Shown piece by piece: positions 1 to 7,480 of a DNA stretch of 22,891 bases. How positions within the stretch are numbered: position 1 is the first letter of the stretch; each line of letters begins with the position of its first letter. Source of the stretch: Burkholderia sp. (GTDB taxonomy: Bacteria > Pseudomonadota > Gammaproteobacteria > Burkholderiales > Burkholderiaceae); NCBI GenBank assembly GCA_028292565.1, contig JAQGMD010000258.1:1-22891 (forward strand), written 5' to 3'. The notes beneath the pieces were generated by a model that was given only the letters and a program-made list of their open reading frames with translations, made no database searches and was not told the DNA's origin. The position numbers and the translations under genes are program-made.

Positions 1-183
1 CTTCCAACGGCGACGGTTGCGACGCGATGTTGAATGCAAGGTAGGCACAGGGAGCACGGTCTACACGTGAAACGTGCGCCGGGCGCACGGCTTCCCGGCA
101 GAGTTGAAGGATATAACAGATCATCCATTTTCAACCGGTGAGCCGCGCGCCAGGCGCACGTTCCAGCAAGCTTTCTTTTATAC

Positions 184-214
184 CCGCATTCCCCTGTTGC
201 AAGCGGAAATGCGG
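184..214 (-). terminator. Hairpin downstream of rne, possible 3' end
   Basis: On the minus strand, just after the rne stop codon, a 10-bp stem (214–205 with 193–184, one G·U pair) closes an 11-nt loop. The following bases are A-rich and not a U-tract, so it is not a textbook intrinsic terminator. It may instead be a 3'-end stabilising hairpin. The rest of 1–221 holds no supported gene. Confidence 0.3.
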
Positions 215-221
215 TCATGCG

Positions 222-3200
222 TCAACGTTGTGTTTCCACCTGTACCAGCGGGTCCGAAGATGCCGGCGGCAAAGGTTTGCGTTCACGCGGCTTGCGTGGA
301 GGCGGCGCATACTGTGCAGCCGCTTCCTGCGCCGCGCGCAGCTTTTCCGGGTCGGTCACGGCGAGGCTCAGGCCGGCGGCGTTCAACACTTCGCGGAACT
401 CTTCCAGTTGCGGGCCCGCGGAGGGCGCCGACGCAGCCGGCGTCACCCTGGCTGGCATCGCCGCGGCAGGTGCCTTGGCGGCAGGCGCAGCTTCAACCGG
501 CGCGGCTTCAACCGGCGCGGCTTCAACTGGCGCGGCTTCAACCGGCGCGGCTTTTACCGGCGCGGCTTCAACCGACGCGGCTTTTACCGGCGCAGCTTCA
601 AACGACGCGGCTTCAACCGGCGCGGCTGCAATCGGCGCAGGTTTGGCCGGGGTCGCAAGTTCGGCAGGCGCTCGGGCCGAGGCAGATGCTGCGGCTTCGG
701 CTGGCGCGGCAACCGGAGCGATCGGCTCCACCGCAGTTGCCTGCGTCACCGGTGCTTCCGCCACGTCGGGCGACGGCGCAGCTTCGACAGCCGGCGCTTC
801 GGGCGGGGTCGCCTCCGCTGCGGCGGCTTGCGCAATGGCTTCCGCCAGTTCCGGCGAGTGCGGCACTTCCTGCGGAATCAGCGGCGCGGCGATTGCAGCG
901 GTCAACACCGTCTCCGCCTGCGCCTCTTCCGGTGCGTTTTCCATCTCCGGCAGTCCGAGTTGACCCGGCGCCGGGCGTGTTACCGGAGCGGCCGAAACAG
1001 GTTCCGGGGTTTCAGGCACGGCAGGTGCAGCCGCAACGTTAACCGTGTCTGCGACGGCGCCTTCGCCGTTTTCCATCTCTTCACCGGCTTCTCCCGCTTC
1101 TCCTGCCTCGCGTTCGCGGCGATTGCGATTGCGGCCGCCACGGCGACGACGGCGGCGTGGCTGGTCTTCGCCTTCCTCACCCGCTTCCATCGTTTCGGCG
1201 GAGCCTGCTTCCATGGCTTCCTGATCCGCATCGGCTTGTGTCGCAGCTGGCGCCGACACTGGCGAAGGCGCTGCTGAAGCCAGCGTCGCTGCCGGCAGCG
1301 ACGCGGCCTGGTTCAACAGGTCGTCTTTTTCCGTTTCGGCGACGGCTTCCTTACGCTCTTCGCGCGGTGCGCGTTGCGGACGTTCGGCATTGCGTTCGCG
1401 CTTCGCTTCGCCTGCTTCACGCGGCTCGCGTTGTTCGCGCGCCTCGCGCGGTTCCCTCGGTTCGCGTGGTTCCCGCGGCTCGCGCACTTCGCGTGGCTCC
1501 TTCGGCTCTCGCGGCTCCCTTGGCGGGCGCGGCGGACGCGCATTTTGGGCCGGCGCGGCGACCGCCGGCGCTGTCGCCTGGCGACCCGACTCTTCACGCA
1601 GTTCCGTCTTGACCGCATCTGTCTTCACGGCGTCGCGTTCTTCCCCACGCTCACGGCCGCCACGGCCGCCACGGGTACGGCCACGCTGGCCACGTCCATT
1701 GCGCTCGTTGCGTTCACGGCTTTGCTGCGGTTTTTCCGCAGCCGGTGGTGCGGCCAACACGACCGGTTCAACCGCTTTCTTGCGGAAGAAGCCGAACAGC
1801 TTGCTGAAGAAGCCTTCCTCGACTGCTTCCCTGACGGCCGGGGCCGCCGGCGCCGGTTCAGGCTGTTTGCGCTCGACGATCGGTGCGGGCTGATCCGGGG
1901 TAATCGTTTTGACCATTGCTTCCTGGCGCGGCTTGATTTCTTCCTTCTGCCGTTTCGCGTAGCTGATATCGGTATCCGCCTCCTCGGCCATGGCATAGCT
2001 GGCTTGCATTTCTTCGAGGCGCGGATCGTCCTGCTTGATGCGCTCGAGCTTGTAGTGCGGCGTTTCCAGGTGTTTGTTCGGAATCAGGATGACGGCAACC
2101 CGGTGGCGGGTTTCGATTTTCAGGATCTCGCCGCGCTTTTCATTCAGCAGGAACGCGGCCACGTCGACCGGCGCCTGGACATGGATCGAGGCCGAATTTT
2201 CTTTCATCGCCTCTTCCTGGATGATCCGCAATACTTGCAAAGCGGACGATTCGGTATCGCGAATATGGCCAGTGCCATTGCAGCGCGGGCAAGTCACATG
2301 GCTGCCTTCCGACAGCGATGGGCGCAGGCGCTGGCGCGACAGTTCCATCAGGCCGAAGCGGGAAATCTTGCCCATCTGCACGCGGGCACGATCGTAATGC
2401 AGCGCGTCCTTCAGGCGGGTTTCGACTTCGCGCTGGTTCTTGGTGTTTTCCATGTCGATGAAGTCGATCACGATCAGGCCGCCCAAGTCGCGCAGGCGTA
2501 ACTGACGGGCAACTTCATCGGCTGCTTCGAGGTTGGTGTTGAGCGCGGTGGATTCGATGTCGCTGCCGCGCGTGGCGCGGGCCGAGTTGACGTCGACCGA
2601 GACCAGGGCTTCGGTGTGATCGATCACGATCGCGCCGCCGGATGGCAGAGGCACGGTACGCGAGTAGGCGGTTTCAATCTGGTGTTCAATCTGGAAACGC
2701 GAGAACAGCGGCACGTCGTCGCGATAGCGTTTGACCCGGTGCACCATGTCCGGCATCACGTGGCTCATGAACTGCTGCGCCTGTTCGTAGATGTCGTCGG
2801 TGTCGATCAGGATTTCGCCGATATCCGGCTGGAAATAATCGCGGATCGCGCGGATCACCAGCGATGATTCCTGGTAAATCAGGAACGCGCCGGAGGATGA
2901 CTGGCCGGCGCCTTCGATTGCGCGCCACAGTTGCATCAGGTAATTCAAGTCCCACTGCAGTTCATCGACATTGCGGCCGATACCGGCGGTGCGGGCAATT
3001 ACCGACATGCCAGAGGGCAGGTCGAGCTTGTCCATGGTTTCGCGCAGTTCCTGGCGGTCTTCGCCTTCCACACGGCGAGAAACACCGCCGCCGCGCGGGT
3101 TGTTCGGCATCAACACCAGATAGCGGCCGGCCAGCGAAATGAAGGAGGTAAGGGCGGCGCCTTTGTTGCCACGCTCTTCCTTTTCCACCTGGACCACGAT

Positions 3201-3494
3201 TTCCTGGCCTTCGCGGAGTGCGTCCTTGATGGATGCATTGCGCACATCCACGCCTTCGCGGAAATAGGTGCGGGCAACTTCCTTGAACGGCAGGAAGCCA
3301 TGCCGTTCTTCGCCGTAATTGACGAAGCAGGCCTCCAGCGATGGCTCGATGCGGGTAATGACGCCCTTGTAGATGTTGGACTTGCGTTGTTCGCGTCCGG
3401 TCGTCTCGATGTCAATGTCGATCAGCTTTTGCCCATCAACAATGGCCACGCGCAACTCTTCCTGCTGCGTGGCGTTAAACAACATGCGTTTCAT
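222..3494 (-). CDS. rne: Ribonuclease E (Rne/Ams)
   Basis: RNase E is the endonuclease that starts mRNA decay, processes rRNA and tRNA, and scaffolds the degradosome at the inner membrane. The catalytic half is clear. An S1 RNA-binding domain lies at about residues 35–125. The DNase I-like active site has D301 (in VDVNSARATRG) and D344 (in LGGLIVIDFIDM), equivalent to E. coli D303 and D346. The Zn-link is CPRC, C402 and C405. An amphipathic segment rich in Phe and Lys at about 558–575 (GFFSKLFGFFRKK) resembles the E. coli membrane anchor. The tail from about 580 to 1090 is low complexity: RG-rich and Arg-Glu-Pro repeats, acidic and poly-Arg stretches, then an Ala/Val/Glu/Pro pentapeptide repeat. 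The length, 1090 aa, is close to E. coli RNase E (1061). The ATG follows a CGGAG Shine-Dalgarno about 10 nt upstream. Large opposite-strand frames over this gene are composition artefacts. Confidence 0.97.
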   Translation of the reverse strand: MKRMLFNATQQEELRVAIVDGQKLIDIDIETTGREQRKSNIYKGVITRIEPSLEACFVNYGEERHGFLPFKEVARTYFREGVDVRNASIKDALREGQEIVVQVEKEERGNKGAALTSFISLAGRYLVLMPNNPRGGGVSRRVEGEDRQELRETMDKLDLPSGMSVIARTAGIGRNVDELQWDLNYLMQLWRAIEGAGQSSSGAFLIYQESSLVIRAIRDYFQPDIGEILIDTDDIYEQAQQFMSHVMPDMVHRVKRYRDDVPLFSRFQIEHQIETAYSRTVPLPSGGAIVIDHTEALVSVDVNSARATRGSDIESTALNTNLEAADEVARQLRLRDLGGLIVIDFIDMENTKNQREVETRLKDALHYDRARVQMGKISRFGLMELSRQRLRPSLSEGSHVTCPRCNGTGHIRDTESSALQVLRIIQEEAMKENSASIHVQAPVDVAAFLLNEKRGEILKIETRHRVAVILIPNKHLETPHYKLERIKQDDPRLEEMQASYAMAEEADTDISYAKRQKEEIKPRQEAMVKTITPDQPAPIVERKQPEPAPAAPAVREAVEEGFFSKLFGFFRKKAVEPVVLAAPPAAEKPQQSRERNERNGRGQRGRTRGGRGGRERGEERDAVKTDAVKTELREESGRQATAPAVAAPAQNARPPRPPREPREPKEPREVREPREPREPREPREAREQREPREAGEAKRERNAERPQRAPREERKEAVAETEKDDLLNQAASLPAATLASAAPSPVSAPAATQADADQEAMEAGSAETMEAGEEGEDQPRRRRRRGGRNRNRREREAGEAGEAGEEMENGEGAVADTVNVAAAPAVPETPEPVSAAPVTRPAPGQLGLPEMENAPEEAQAETVLTAAIAAPLIPQEVPHSPELAEAIAQAAAAEATPPEAPAVEAAPSPDVAEAPVTQATAVEPIAPVAAPAEAAASASARAPAELATPAKPAPIAAAPVEAASFEAAPVKAASVEAAPVKAAPVEAAPVEAAPVEAAPVEAAPAAKAPAAAMPARVTPAASAPSAGPQLEEFREVLNAAGLSLAVTDPEKLRAAQEAAAQYAPPPRKPRERKPLPPASSDPLVQVETQR
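490..639 (-). repeat. Ten tandem 15-bp units inside the rne tail
   Basis: Ten consecutive 15-bp units based on gcttcaaccggcgcg (plus-strand reading) start at 490, 505, 520 and so on to 625. Several are identical and the others differ by one to four bases. They encode five-residue units of the form V-(E/K)-A-A-(P/S) on the minus strand, so gain or loss of a unit stays in frame. They sit in the disordered C-terminal region of RNase E, near the end of the protein. Confidence 0.9.
1417..1520 (-). repeat. Arg-Glu-Pro tripeptide repeats in the rne tail
   Basis: The minus strand encodes more than ten consecutive tripeptides of the type R-E-P, with variants KEP, REV, REA and REQ. The underlying 9-bp DNA units vary at third positions, so this is an older, diverged repeat compared with the 15-bp array. 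The region is highly charged and is probably an RNA-binding or partner-binding part of the degradosome scaffold. That role is inferred from position only. Confidence 0.75.
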
Positions 3495-3832
3495 TTTATT
3501 TTGCTCCGGGACCCGAAGGTCTCTCTAGTGCTGCTCTGTGCAGCAAAGTACAGGGATGTACGCGAGGTCGGAGAGCCTGAGGAGAACTGCCTTAGTGTGC
3601 GGCAAAGCGGGAATAAAACGCTTCTGCCGCAACGGGGCGCGGACGGGTTTCTTCGGGATGTCGAGTATGCGCTTGCGCCGCGCGCCGCACACCGAATGAC
3701 TCGGGCGCAGAACGTACCATCGCAGGCAACAAGCAGACTAATAAAGCTAAACAAAACATAGGTTCAGCAACTCGGCAAACAGTGTTCAACCACATCAACC
3801 AGCGAGCATTCCCTTTGTTCCGGGCACTGCTC
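3495..3832 (-). promoter_or_regulatory. rne 5' leader with hairpins
   Basis: This is untranslated sequence upstream of rne. If the promoter at 3839–3868 is right, the leader is about 338 nt, similar to the roughly 360-nt autoregulatory leader of E. coli rne. Visible hairpins in the minus-strand RNA: (a) an 11-bp stem with one bulge, 3630–3599, with a U-rich 9-nt loop; (b) a 6-bp stem 3545–3540 with 3534–3529; (c) GACC-UUCG-GGUC at 3521–3510, which abuts the Shine-Dalgarno at 3508–3504. The plus strand here carries no supported gene. Confidence 0.5.
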
Positions 3833-3838
3833 GCCAGA

Positions 3839-3868
3839 CTTATCCATTTATTCAAGCAATCTTGTCCA
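3839..3868 (-). promoter_or_regulatory. Candidate sigma70 promoter of rne
   Basis: On the minus strand, TGGACA (3868–3863) and GATAAG (3844–3839) are separated by 18 nt. They match the consensus at 5/6 and 4/6 positions. The predicted start is near 3832. Support is by eye only, and other starts in 3870–4050 are possible. Confidence 0.35.
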
Positions 3869-4023
3869 GCATCCCTTCGCGTTATCCGATTGCAACAGCG
3901 GTGCGACCTTGATTCGCGGAAGGATGTGCGTACACATCTTTTCCATCTAATTTGCAAATTGGCGAGGCTGGTGGAGACGCCCCTGTGTAGAATGTGCTTT
4001 TTATTCTTACACGCGCAGCGGCT

Positions 4024-4053
4024 TTGTGACCGCGGCGAAACAAATTATATAAT
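4024..4053 (+). promoter_or_regulatory. Candidate sigma70 promoter of the rluC operon
   Basis: TTGTGA (4024–4029) and a perfect TATAAT (4048–4053) are separated by 18 nt. Transcription would begin near 4060. This argues against the upstream in-frame start codons of rluC, including the ATG at 4058, and for the ATG at 4103. The divergent interval 3495–4102 also holds the rne leader and a small hairpin (3923–3938, GATGTG-cgta-CACATC). Confidence 0.5.
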
Positions 4054-4102
4054 TAAAATGAAGGACTTAGCGAGATTTTCTGGTAAGCCGGCGCAAACTG
4101 CA

Positions 4103-5083
4103 ATGGCGACTTTGCCAGCACAAGTCTCTCCCCAGGTGCAGCTGATCACGATTTCGGATGAAGAGGCTGACCAACGCATAGACAATTTCCTGTTAAGGAT
4201 TTGTAAAGGCGTACCGAAGAGCCATATCTACCGTGTGCTGCGTTCGGGCGAGGTACGCGTCAACAAAGGACGGATCGACCAGACCTACCGCCTGAAGGAA
4301 GGCGACGTCGTGCGCGTACCGCCGGTGCGGGTTGCCGAGAAATCAACGCAGGTCGTGCCCGGCGCCGAGTTCGATGTGCTGTTCGAAGACGCGCATATGT
4401 TGGTGATCGACAAACCTGCGGGTGTAGCAGTGCACGGCGGATCCGGCGTCAGCTACGGCGTGATCGAGCAACTGCGCGCGGCGCGACCGCAGGCAAAATT
4501 CCTCGAACTGGTGCACCGCCTCGACCGCGATACCTCCGGAATCCTGCTGCTCGCCAAGAAAAGGTCGGCGTTGACAAACATGCATGAACAGATCCGCGAA
4601 GGCCGCCTCGACAAACGCTACCTTGCCCTGGTCCAGGGGGATTGGCAAAATCCGAGGCAGCACGTCAAGCTGCCCCTGTTCAAGTACAACACGGCGGACG
4701 GAGAGCGCCGCGTGCGCGTACAGGCCGATGGCCTGGCTTCGCATACGGTGTTCAACCTGATGGGGAAGTACGGATCCTTTGCGTTGCTGGAAGCGGAGCT
4801 GAAAACCGGCCGCACGCACCAGATCCGTGTGCACCTGGCCTCAAGCGGGTTCCCGATCGTCGGCGACGACAAGTATGGCGACTTCGGCCTGAATCGCGCA
4901 CTGCAGAAGGCGGAAGGCGAGCGGATCGCACTGAAACGGATGTTCCTGCACGCGTACCAGATCACCTTCCTGCACCCGGAAACGGGACAGCCGGTGACAC
5001 TGAATGCGCCGCTTGCGCCCGAGTGTGAACGATTCCTGAAAAGTCTGGAAAAGACGCCTGCATTAGTACCCGGGCATAACTGA
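4103..5083 (+). CDS. rluC: 23S rRNA pseudouridine synthase RluC
   Basis: RluC converts uridines 955, 2504 and 2580 (E. coli numbering) of 23S rRNA to pseudouridine. From the ATG at 4103 the protein is 326 aa (E. coli 319). An S4 RNA-binding domain lies at about residues 20–80 (RIDNFLLRICKGVPKSHIYR and following). The RluA-family catalytic domain contains HRLDRDTSG, with catalytic Asp at about D141. The late motif GRTHQIRVHLA and the KYGD segment are also present. The reading frame stays open back to 3782, and an in-frame ATG at 4058 would give 341 aa, but the promoter at 4024–4053 favours 4103. The Shine-Dalgarno is weak for either start. The position opposite rne is conserved in Burkholderiales. 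It probably leads an operon with the next three genes. Confidence 0.92.
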   Translation: MATLPAQVSPQVQLITISDEEADQRIDNFLLRICKGVPKSHIYRVLRSGEVRVNKGRIDQTYRLKEGDVVRVPPVRVAEKSTQVVPGAEFDVLFEDAHMLVIDKPAGVAVHGGSGVSYGVIEQLRAARPQAKFLELVHRLDRDTSGILLLAKKRSALTNMHEQIREGRLDKRYLALVQGDWQNPRQHVKLPLFKYNTADGERRVRVQADGLASHTVFNLMGKYGSFALLEAELKTGRTHQIRVHLASSGFPIVGDDKYGDFGLNRALQKAEGERIALKRMFLHAYQITFLHPETGQPVTLNAPLAPECERFLKSLEKTPALVPGHN

Positions 5084-5098
5084 ATAAGACATAGGCAA

Positions 5099-5123
5099 GA
5101 GGGAGCCGGCAGCTACACTGCCG
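5099..5123 (+). promoter_or_regulatory. Shine-Dalgarno with a hairpin spacer
   Basis: The only good Shine-Dalgarno for the HAD gene, in gaggga (5099–5104), lies about 25 nt before the ATG at 5130. A perfect 6-bp hairpin (CGGCAG 5107–5112, loop 5113–5117, CTGCCG 5118–5123) occupies most of the gap. If it folds, it brings the site to a normal spacing of about 7–8 nt from the start. Confidence 0.4.
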
Positions 5124-5129
5124 CACAAC

Positions 5130-5789
5130 ATGGCAAGAAAACAATTTGATTTGATCGTTTTCGATTGGGACGGCACGCTCATGGACAGCACCGCCACCAT
5201 CGTGAAATGCATACAGGCGGCGGCCAAGGATCTCGGCTTGCCCGTGCCTGACAACAAGTCCGCATCGTATGTGATCGGCCTTGGCTTGCAGGAAGCGATG
5301 GAAGCGGTATTGCCCGGTCTCGATCCGAAGCATTACCCCCGTATGGTAGAGCGTTATCGTTACCACTACCTGACCAAGGACAAAGGCCTGGCGCTGTTCG
5401 ACGGCGTGCGCGAAATGCTGGGCGAACTTTCGCAGCAAGGCTATTTCCTGGCGGTGGCGACCGGCAAGAGCAGGGTCGGCCTGAATCGCGCGCTCGATGC
5501 CGCCAACCTGTTGTCGGCGTTTCATGCGACACGCTGCGCGGATGAAACCTTCTCCAAGCCGCACCCTGCGATGCTGCAGGAACTGACGCGCGAGCTCGGG
5601 CAGGATATGCAACGCACGGTCATGATCGGAGATACCACGCATGATTTGCAAATGGCCATCAACGCCGGTGCGGCCGGTATCGCGGTCCATTATGGCGCTC
5701 ACCCGTCAAATGAACTCGAGGTGCTGAATCCGGTTTATTCCGCCAACTCGGTATACGAGTTGCATGCCTGGCTGAACGAGAACGCCTGA
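5130..5789 (+). CDS. HAD-family phosphatase, phosphoglycolate phosphatase-like
   Basis: This is a cytoplasmic haloacid-dehalogenase-fold phosphatase of 219 aa. All four HAD motifs are present: motif I DWDGTLMDS with nucleophile D12 and acid D14; motif II Thr in VATGKS (T111); motif III Lys in SKPHPAM (K143); motif IV GDTTHDLQMA with D168 and D172. The helical cap between motifs I and II (about residues 20–90) makes it subfamily IA, like Gph and PpaX. The substrate cannot be read from the sequence. Burkholderiales usually carry a separate gph near trp genes, so I give no symbol. The stop codon shares its A with the next ATG (TGATG), so the downstream Rieske gene is probably translationally coupled. 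A house-cleaning or phosphoglycolate role is possible. Confidence 0.88.
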   Translation: MARKQFDLIVFDWDGTLMDSTATIVKCIQAAAKDLGLPVPDNKSASYVIGLGLQEAMEAVLPGLDPKHYPRMVERYRYHYLTKDKGLALFDGVREMLGELSQQGYFLAVATGKSRVGLNRALDAANLLSAFHATRCADETFSKPHPAMLQELTRELGQDMQRTVMIGDTTHDLQMAINAGAAGIAVHYGAHPSNELEVLNPVYSANSVYELHAWLNENA

Positions 5790-6160
5790 TGAACGAAGTC
5801 GCCATCCCCATCTGCGCCTCCGACGCGCTGGAAGAAGGCGGCAAGGGCATCCGGTTTCCGCTCACCGTCGCTGGCGACGATGGCACAGGTTTTGTCGTCC
5901 GCTACGCCGGCACCGTCCACGCCTACCTGAACCGGTGTGCGCATGTGCCGATCGAACTGGATTGGAACGAGGGCGAATTCTTCGAATCCAGCGGCCTCTA
6001 CTTGATGTGTTCCACACATGGCGCCATCTATACGCCGGACACCGGCAGGTGCGCGGGCGGCCCATGTCGCGGTGGCCGTTTGCGGCCGATAACGGTATTT
6101 GAAAAAGACAACCAGGTATTCTGGGAGCCGGATGATTACATCAAACCGGCGATGGCCTGA
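5789..6160 (+). CDS. Small Rieske [2Fe-2S] protein
   Basis: This is a 123-aa single-domain protein with a Rieske cluster site. The ligands are C50 and H52 (CAH) and C74 and H77 (CSTH). The spacing between the pairs is 21 residues, longer than the 15–17 of many Rieske ferredoxins. Two further cysteines follow, C88 and C93, in DTGRCAGGPCRGG, a loop typical of this small subfamily. No signal peptide or membrane segment is visible, so it is probably a cytoplasmic electron-transfer protein. Its partner is unknown and no oxygenase gene is nearby. It overlaps the HAD stop by one base and ends 24 bp before sppA, so it belongs to the rluC–sppA unit. Confidence 0.85.
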   Translation: MNEVAIPICASDALEEGGKGIRFPLTVAGDDGTGFVVRYAGTVHAYLNRCAHVPIELDWNEGEFFESSGLYLMCSTHGAIYTPDTGRCAGGPCRGGRLRPITVFEKDNQVFWEPDDYIKPAMA

Positions 6161-6184
6161 TTTTGCAGGGAAAGAAAAGAAAAG

Positions 6185-7207
6185 ATGAGTAACGATCACT
6201 ACGAAGAAAACAACCAGCCACAGGCTGCCATACCGGAGCAGTCACGCACCTCCACCACCACCGCCAGAAAAGACGGATGGGAACGGGATGTACTGGAAAA
6301 GCTGGCCTTCGCTACACTGCAGGAGCAGCGGGCGCGCCGCCGCTGGAGCATTTTTTTCAAGTTCGCTTTTCTTGGCTTGTTCGTGGTCGCACTGTGGGCG
6401 GCATTCGATCTGGGCGGCGGCGACGCTGAAGTAGTCGGTGCGCACACTGCGCTCATCGAAATCGACGGGACTATCGAGTCCGGCACCACCGGCGGCGCCG
6501 ATTCCGTCATCCCCGCGCTCAATCGGGCCTATGCTGATGCGAGTGCGGTCGGTGTCATCCTGCGCATCAACAGTCCGGGCGGCAGCCCGGTGCAGGCCGG
6601 CATCATCAACGACGAAATCCAGCGCTTGCGCAAAGCTTATCCGCGCAAGCCGCTCTACGTGGTGGTCGATGAAATCTGCGCCTCGGGCGGTTATTACATA
6701 GCCGCAGCGGCGGACAAGATTTACGTCAACAAGGCGAGCATCGTCGGCTCCATCGGCGTATTGATGGAAGGTTTCGGGTTTACCGGCCTGATGGACAAAG
6801 TCGGTGTGGAACGACGCCTGATGACTGCCGGTGAGAACAAAGGCTTCATGGATCCGTTCAGCCCCCAGAGCCAGAAGCAGACGAATTATGCGCAGGACAT
6901 GCTGAACGAAGTACACCAGCAGTTCATTAACGTCGTGCGCCAGGGTCGTGGCAAGCGCCTGAAGGAGACACCTGAAACTTTCTCGGGCTTGTTCTGGAGC
7001 GGCTCCAAGGCGGTCGAGATCGGATTGGCCGATGGATTCGGTACGGTGGAAACCGTGGCCCGCGATGAACTCAAGGCCGAAGACATCGTTGATTACACGC
7101 AACACGAAGGCTTGTCGGAACGGTTGCTGAAGAAATTCGGCGGCGCGGTAGGGACCGCTGCAGCGGCTTCGATCTGGAGCACGATGGCCAAGCCCACCAT
7201 CCGCTGA
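6185..7207 (+). CDS. sppA: Signal peptide peptidase SppA-type protease (S49)
   Basis: This is a membrane serine protease of the S49 family that degrades signal-peptide remnants and possibly other membrane peptides. It has 340 aa, the short single-repeat form, where E. coli SppA has 618 aa. One transmembrane segment lies at about residues 56–75 (SIFFKFAFLGLFVVALWAAF), after a polar cytoplasmic N-terminus. The core motifs are RINSPGGS and ASGGYY with nucleophile S167. K219 (in GENKG) is 52 residues later, the same spacing as the Ser-Lys dyad S147/K199 of B. subtilis SppA. An AGGGA Shine-Dalgarno precedes the ATG by about 13 nt. It is the last gene of the operon. Confidence 0.92.
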   Translation: MSNDHYEENNQPQAAIPEQSRTSTTTARKDGWERDVLEKLAFATLQEQRARRRWSIFFKFAFLGLFVVALWAAFDLGGGDAEVVGAHTALIEIDGTIESGTTGGADSVIPALNRAYADASAVGVILRINSPGGSPVQAGIINDEIQRLRKAYPRKPLYVVVDEICASGGYYIAAAADKIYVNKASIVGSIGVLMEGFGFTGLMDKVGVERRLMTAGENKGFMDPFSPQSQKQTNYAQDMLNEVHQQFINVVRQGRGKRLKETPETFSGLFWSGSKAVEIGLADGFGTVETVARDELKAEDIVDYTQHEGLSERLLKKFGGAVGTAAAASIWSTMAKPTIR

Positions 7208-7255
7208 GTCGTTAAAGCAAGTGTTTTCCGGGCCGGATGTGTTTCCTGTCCGACC

Positions 7256-7283
7256 TTGAAAATTAAAAACTGCATCATATAAT
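7256..7283 (+). promoter_or_regulatory. Candidate sigma70 promoter downstream of sppA
   Basis: TTGAAA (7256–7261) and a perfect TATAAT (7278–7283) are separated by 16 nt. It points right, into a stretch that has no ORF and ends in terminator hairpins. The next gene is on the opposite strand, so this promoter cannot serve a downstream coding gene. Confidence 0.5.
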
Positions 7284-7289
7284 TCAGGT

Positions 7290-7385
7290 GCCTGGCGACA
7301 GTTTTCCCTCCCTTTAGGTAACAAGAAACTTACATAAAGGAAAAAACAACAGCCAAGCGCTCACCGCATCTTGGATGCGGTTTTG
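7290..7385 (+). ncRNA. Candidate small RNA between sppA and the RsmI-like gene
   Basis: The predicted transcript is about 95 nt, from just after the TATAAT box to the U-tract at 7381–7384. It contains no ORF of useful length. It has an A-rich unpaired middle (around 7335–7352) and ends in a perfect stem-loop plus UUUU, the layout of an Hfq-type sRNA. Read-through could extend it to about 170 nt through two more hairpins. It does not resemble 6S, SRP, tmRNA or RNase P RNA as I remember them. It could instead be an sppA 3' untranslated region. Confidence 0.35.
7363..7385 (+). terminator. Intrinsic terminator
   Basis: The perfect stem ACCGCATC / GATGCGGT (7363–7370 with 7374–7381) closes a 3-nt loop and runs into TTTT (7381–7384). 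A second hairpin follows at 7383–7408 (TTGAGA + AGTC, UUCG-type loop, one bulge). It would end transcription from sppA or from the sRNA candidate. Confidence 0.6.
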
Positions 7386-7425
7386 AGAAGTCTTCGGGAC
7401 TCTCTCAAATCGCCCTCGGGGGCTT

Positions 7426-7456
7426 GCAAAACGGCGGCGCAATACCGCCGTTTTGC
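7426..7456. terminator. Bidirectional terminator between convergent genes
   Basis: A perfect 12-bp stem (7426–7437 with 7445–7456) closes a 7-nt loop. Each strand has an A-run on the 5' arm and a T-run at the 3' end of the stem. It lies between sppA (+) and the methyltransferase gene (−, ending at 7481), so it can terminate both. Confidence 0.7.
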
Positions 7457-7480
7457 GCATCTGCGCTACGCGTCTATCCT

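Noticed and set aside
1..129. Open minus-strand frame at the left edge with starts near 129
   Set aside because: It runs off the window without a Shine-Dalgarno or recognisable motif. moaA often follows rne in relatives, but nothing here reads as MoaA.
138..2501. Long plus-strand frames over rne (379, 375 and 322 codons)
   Set aside because: They are opposite-strand shadows of the repeat-rich, GC-rich rne tail. Their products are Arg/Phe or Ala/Gly runs with no domain, and the minus-strand RNase E is certain.
3923..3938. GATGTG-cgta-CACATC with TTTT as a terminator
   Set aside because: The stem has 6 bp and half of them are A-T, and no gene on the plus strand ends before it.
3592..3957. A 121-codon minus-strand frame upstream of rne
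   Set aside because: It lies in the rne leader and promoter, has no Shine-Dalgarno, and looks like random sequence.
6242..7324. A 360-codon minus-strand frame opposite sppA
   Set aside because: It mirrors a clear S49 protease gene, and its product has no domain. It is a third-position GC artefact.
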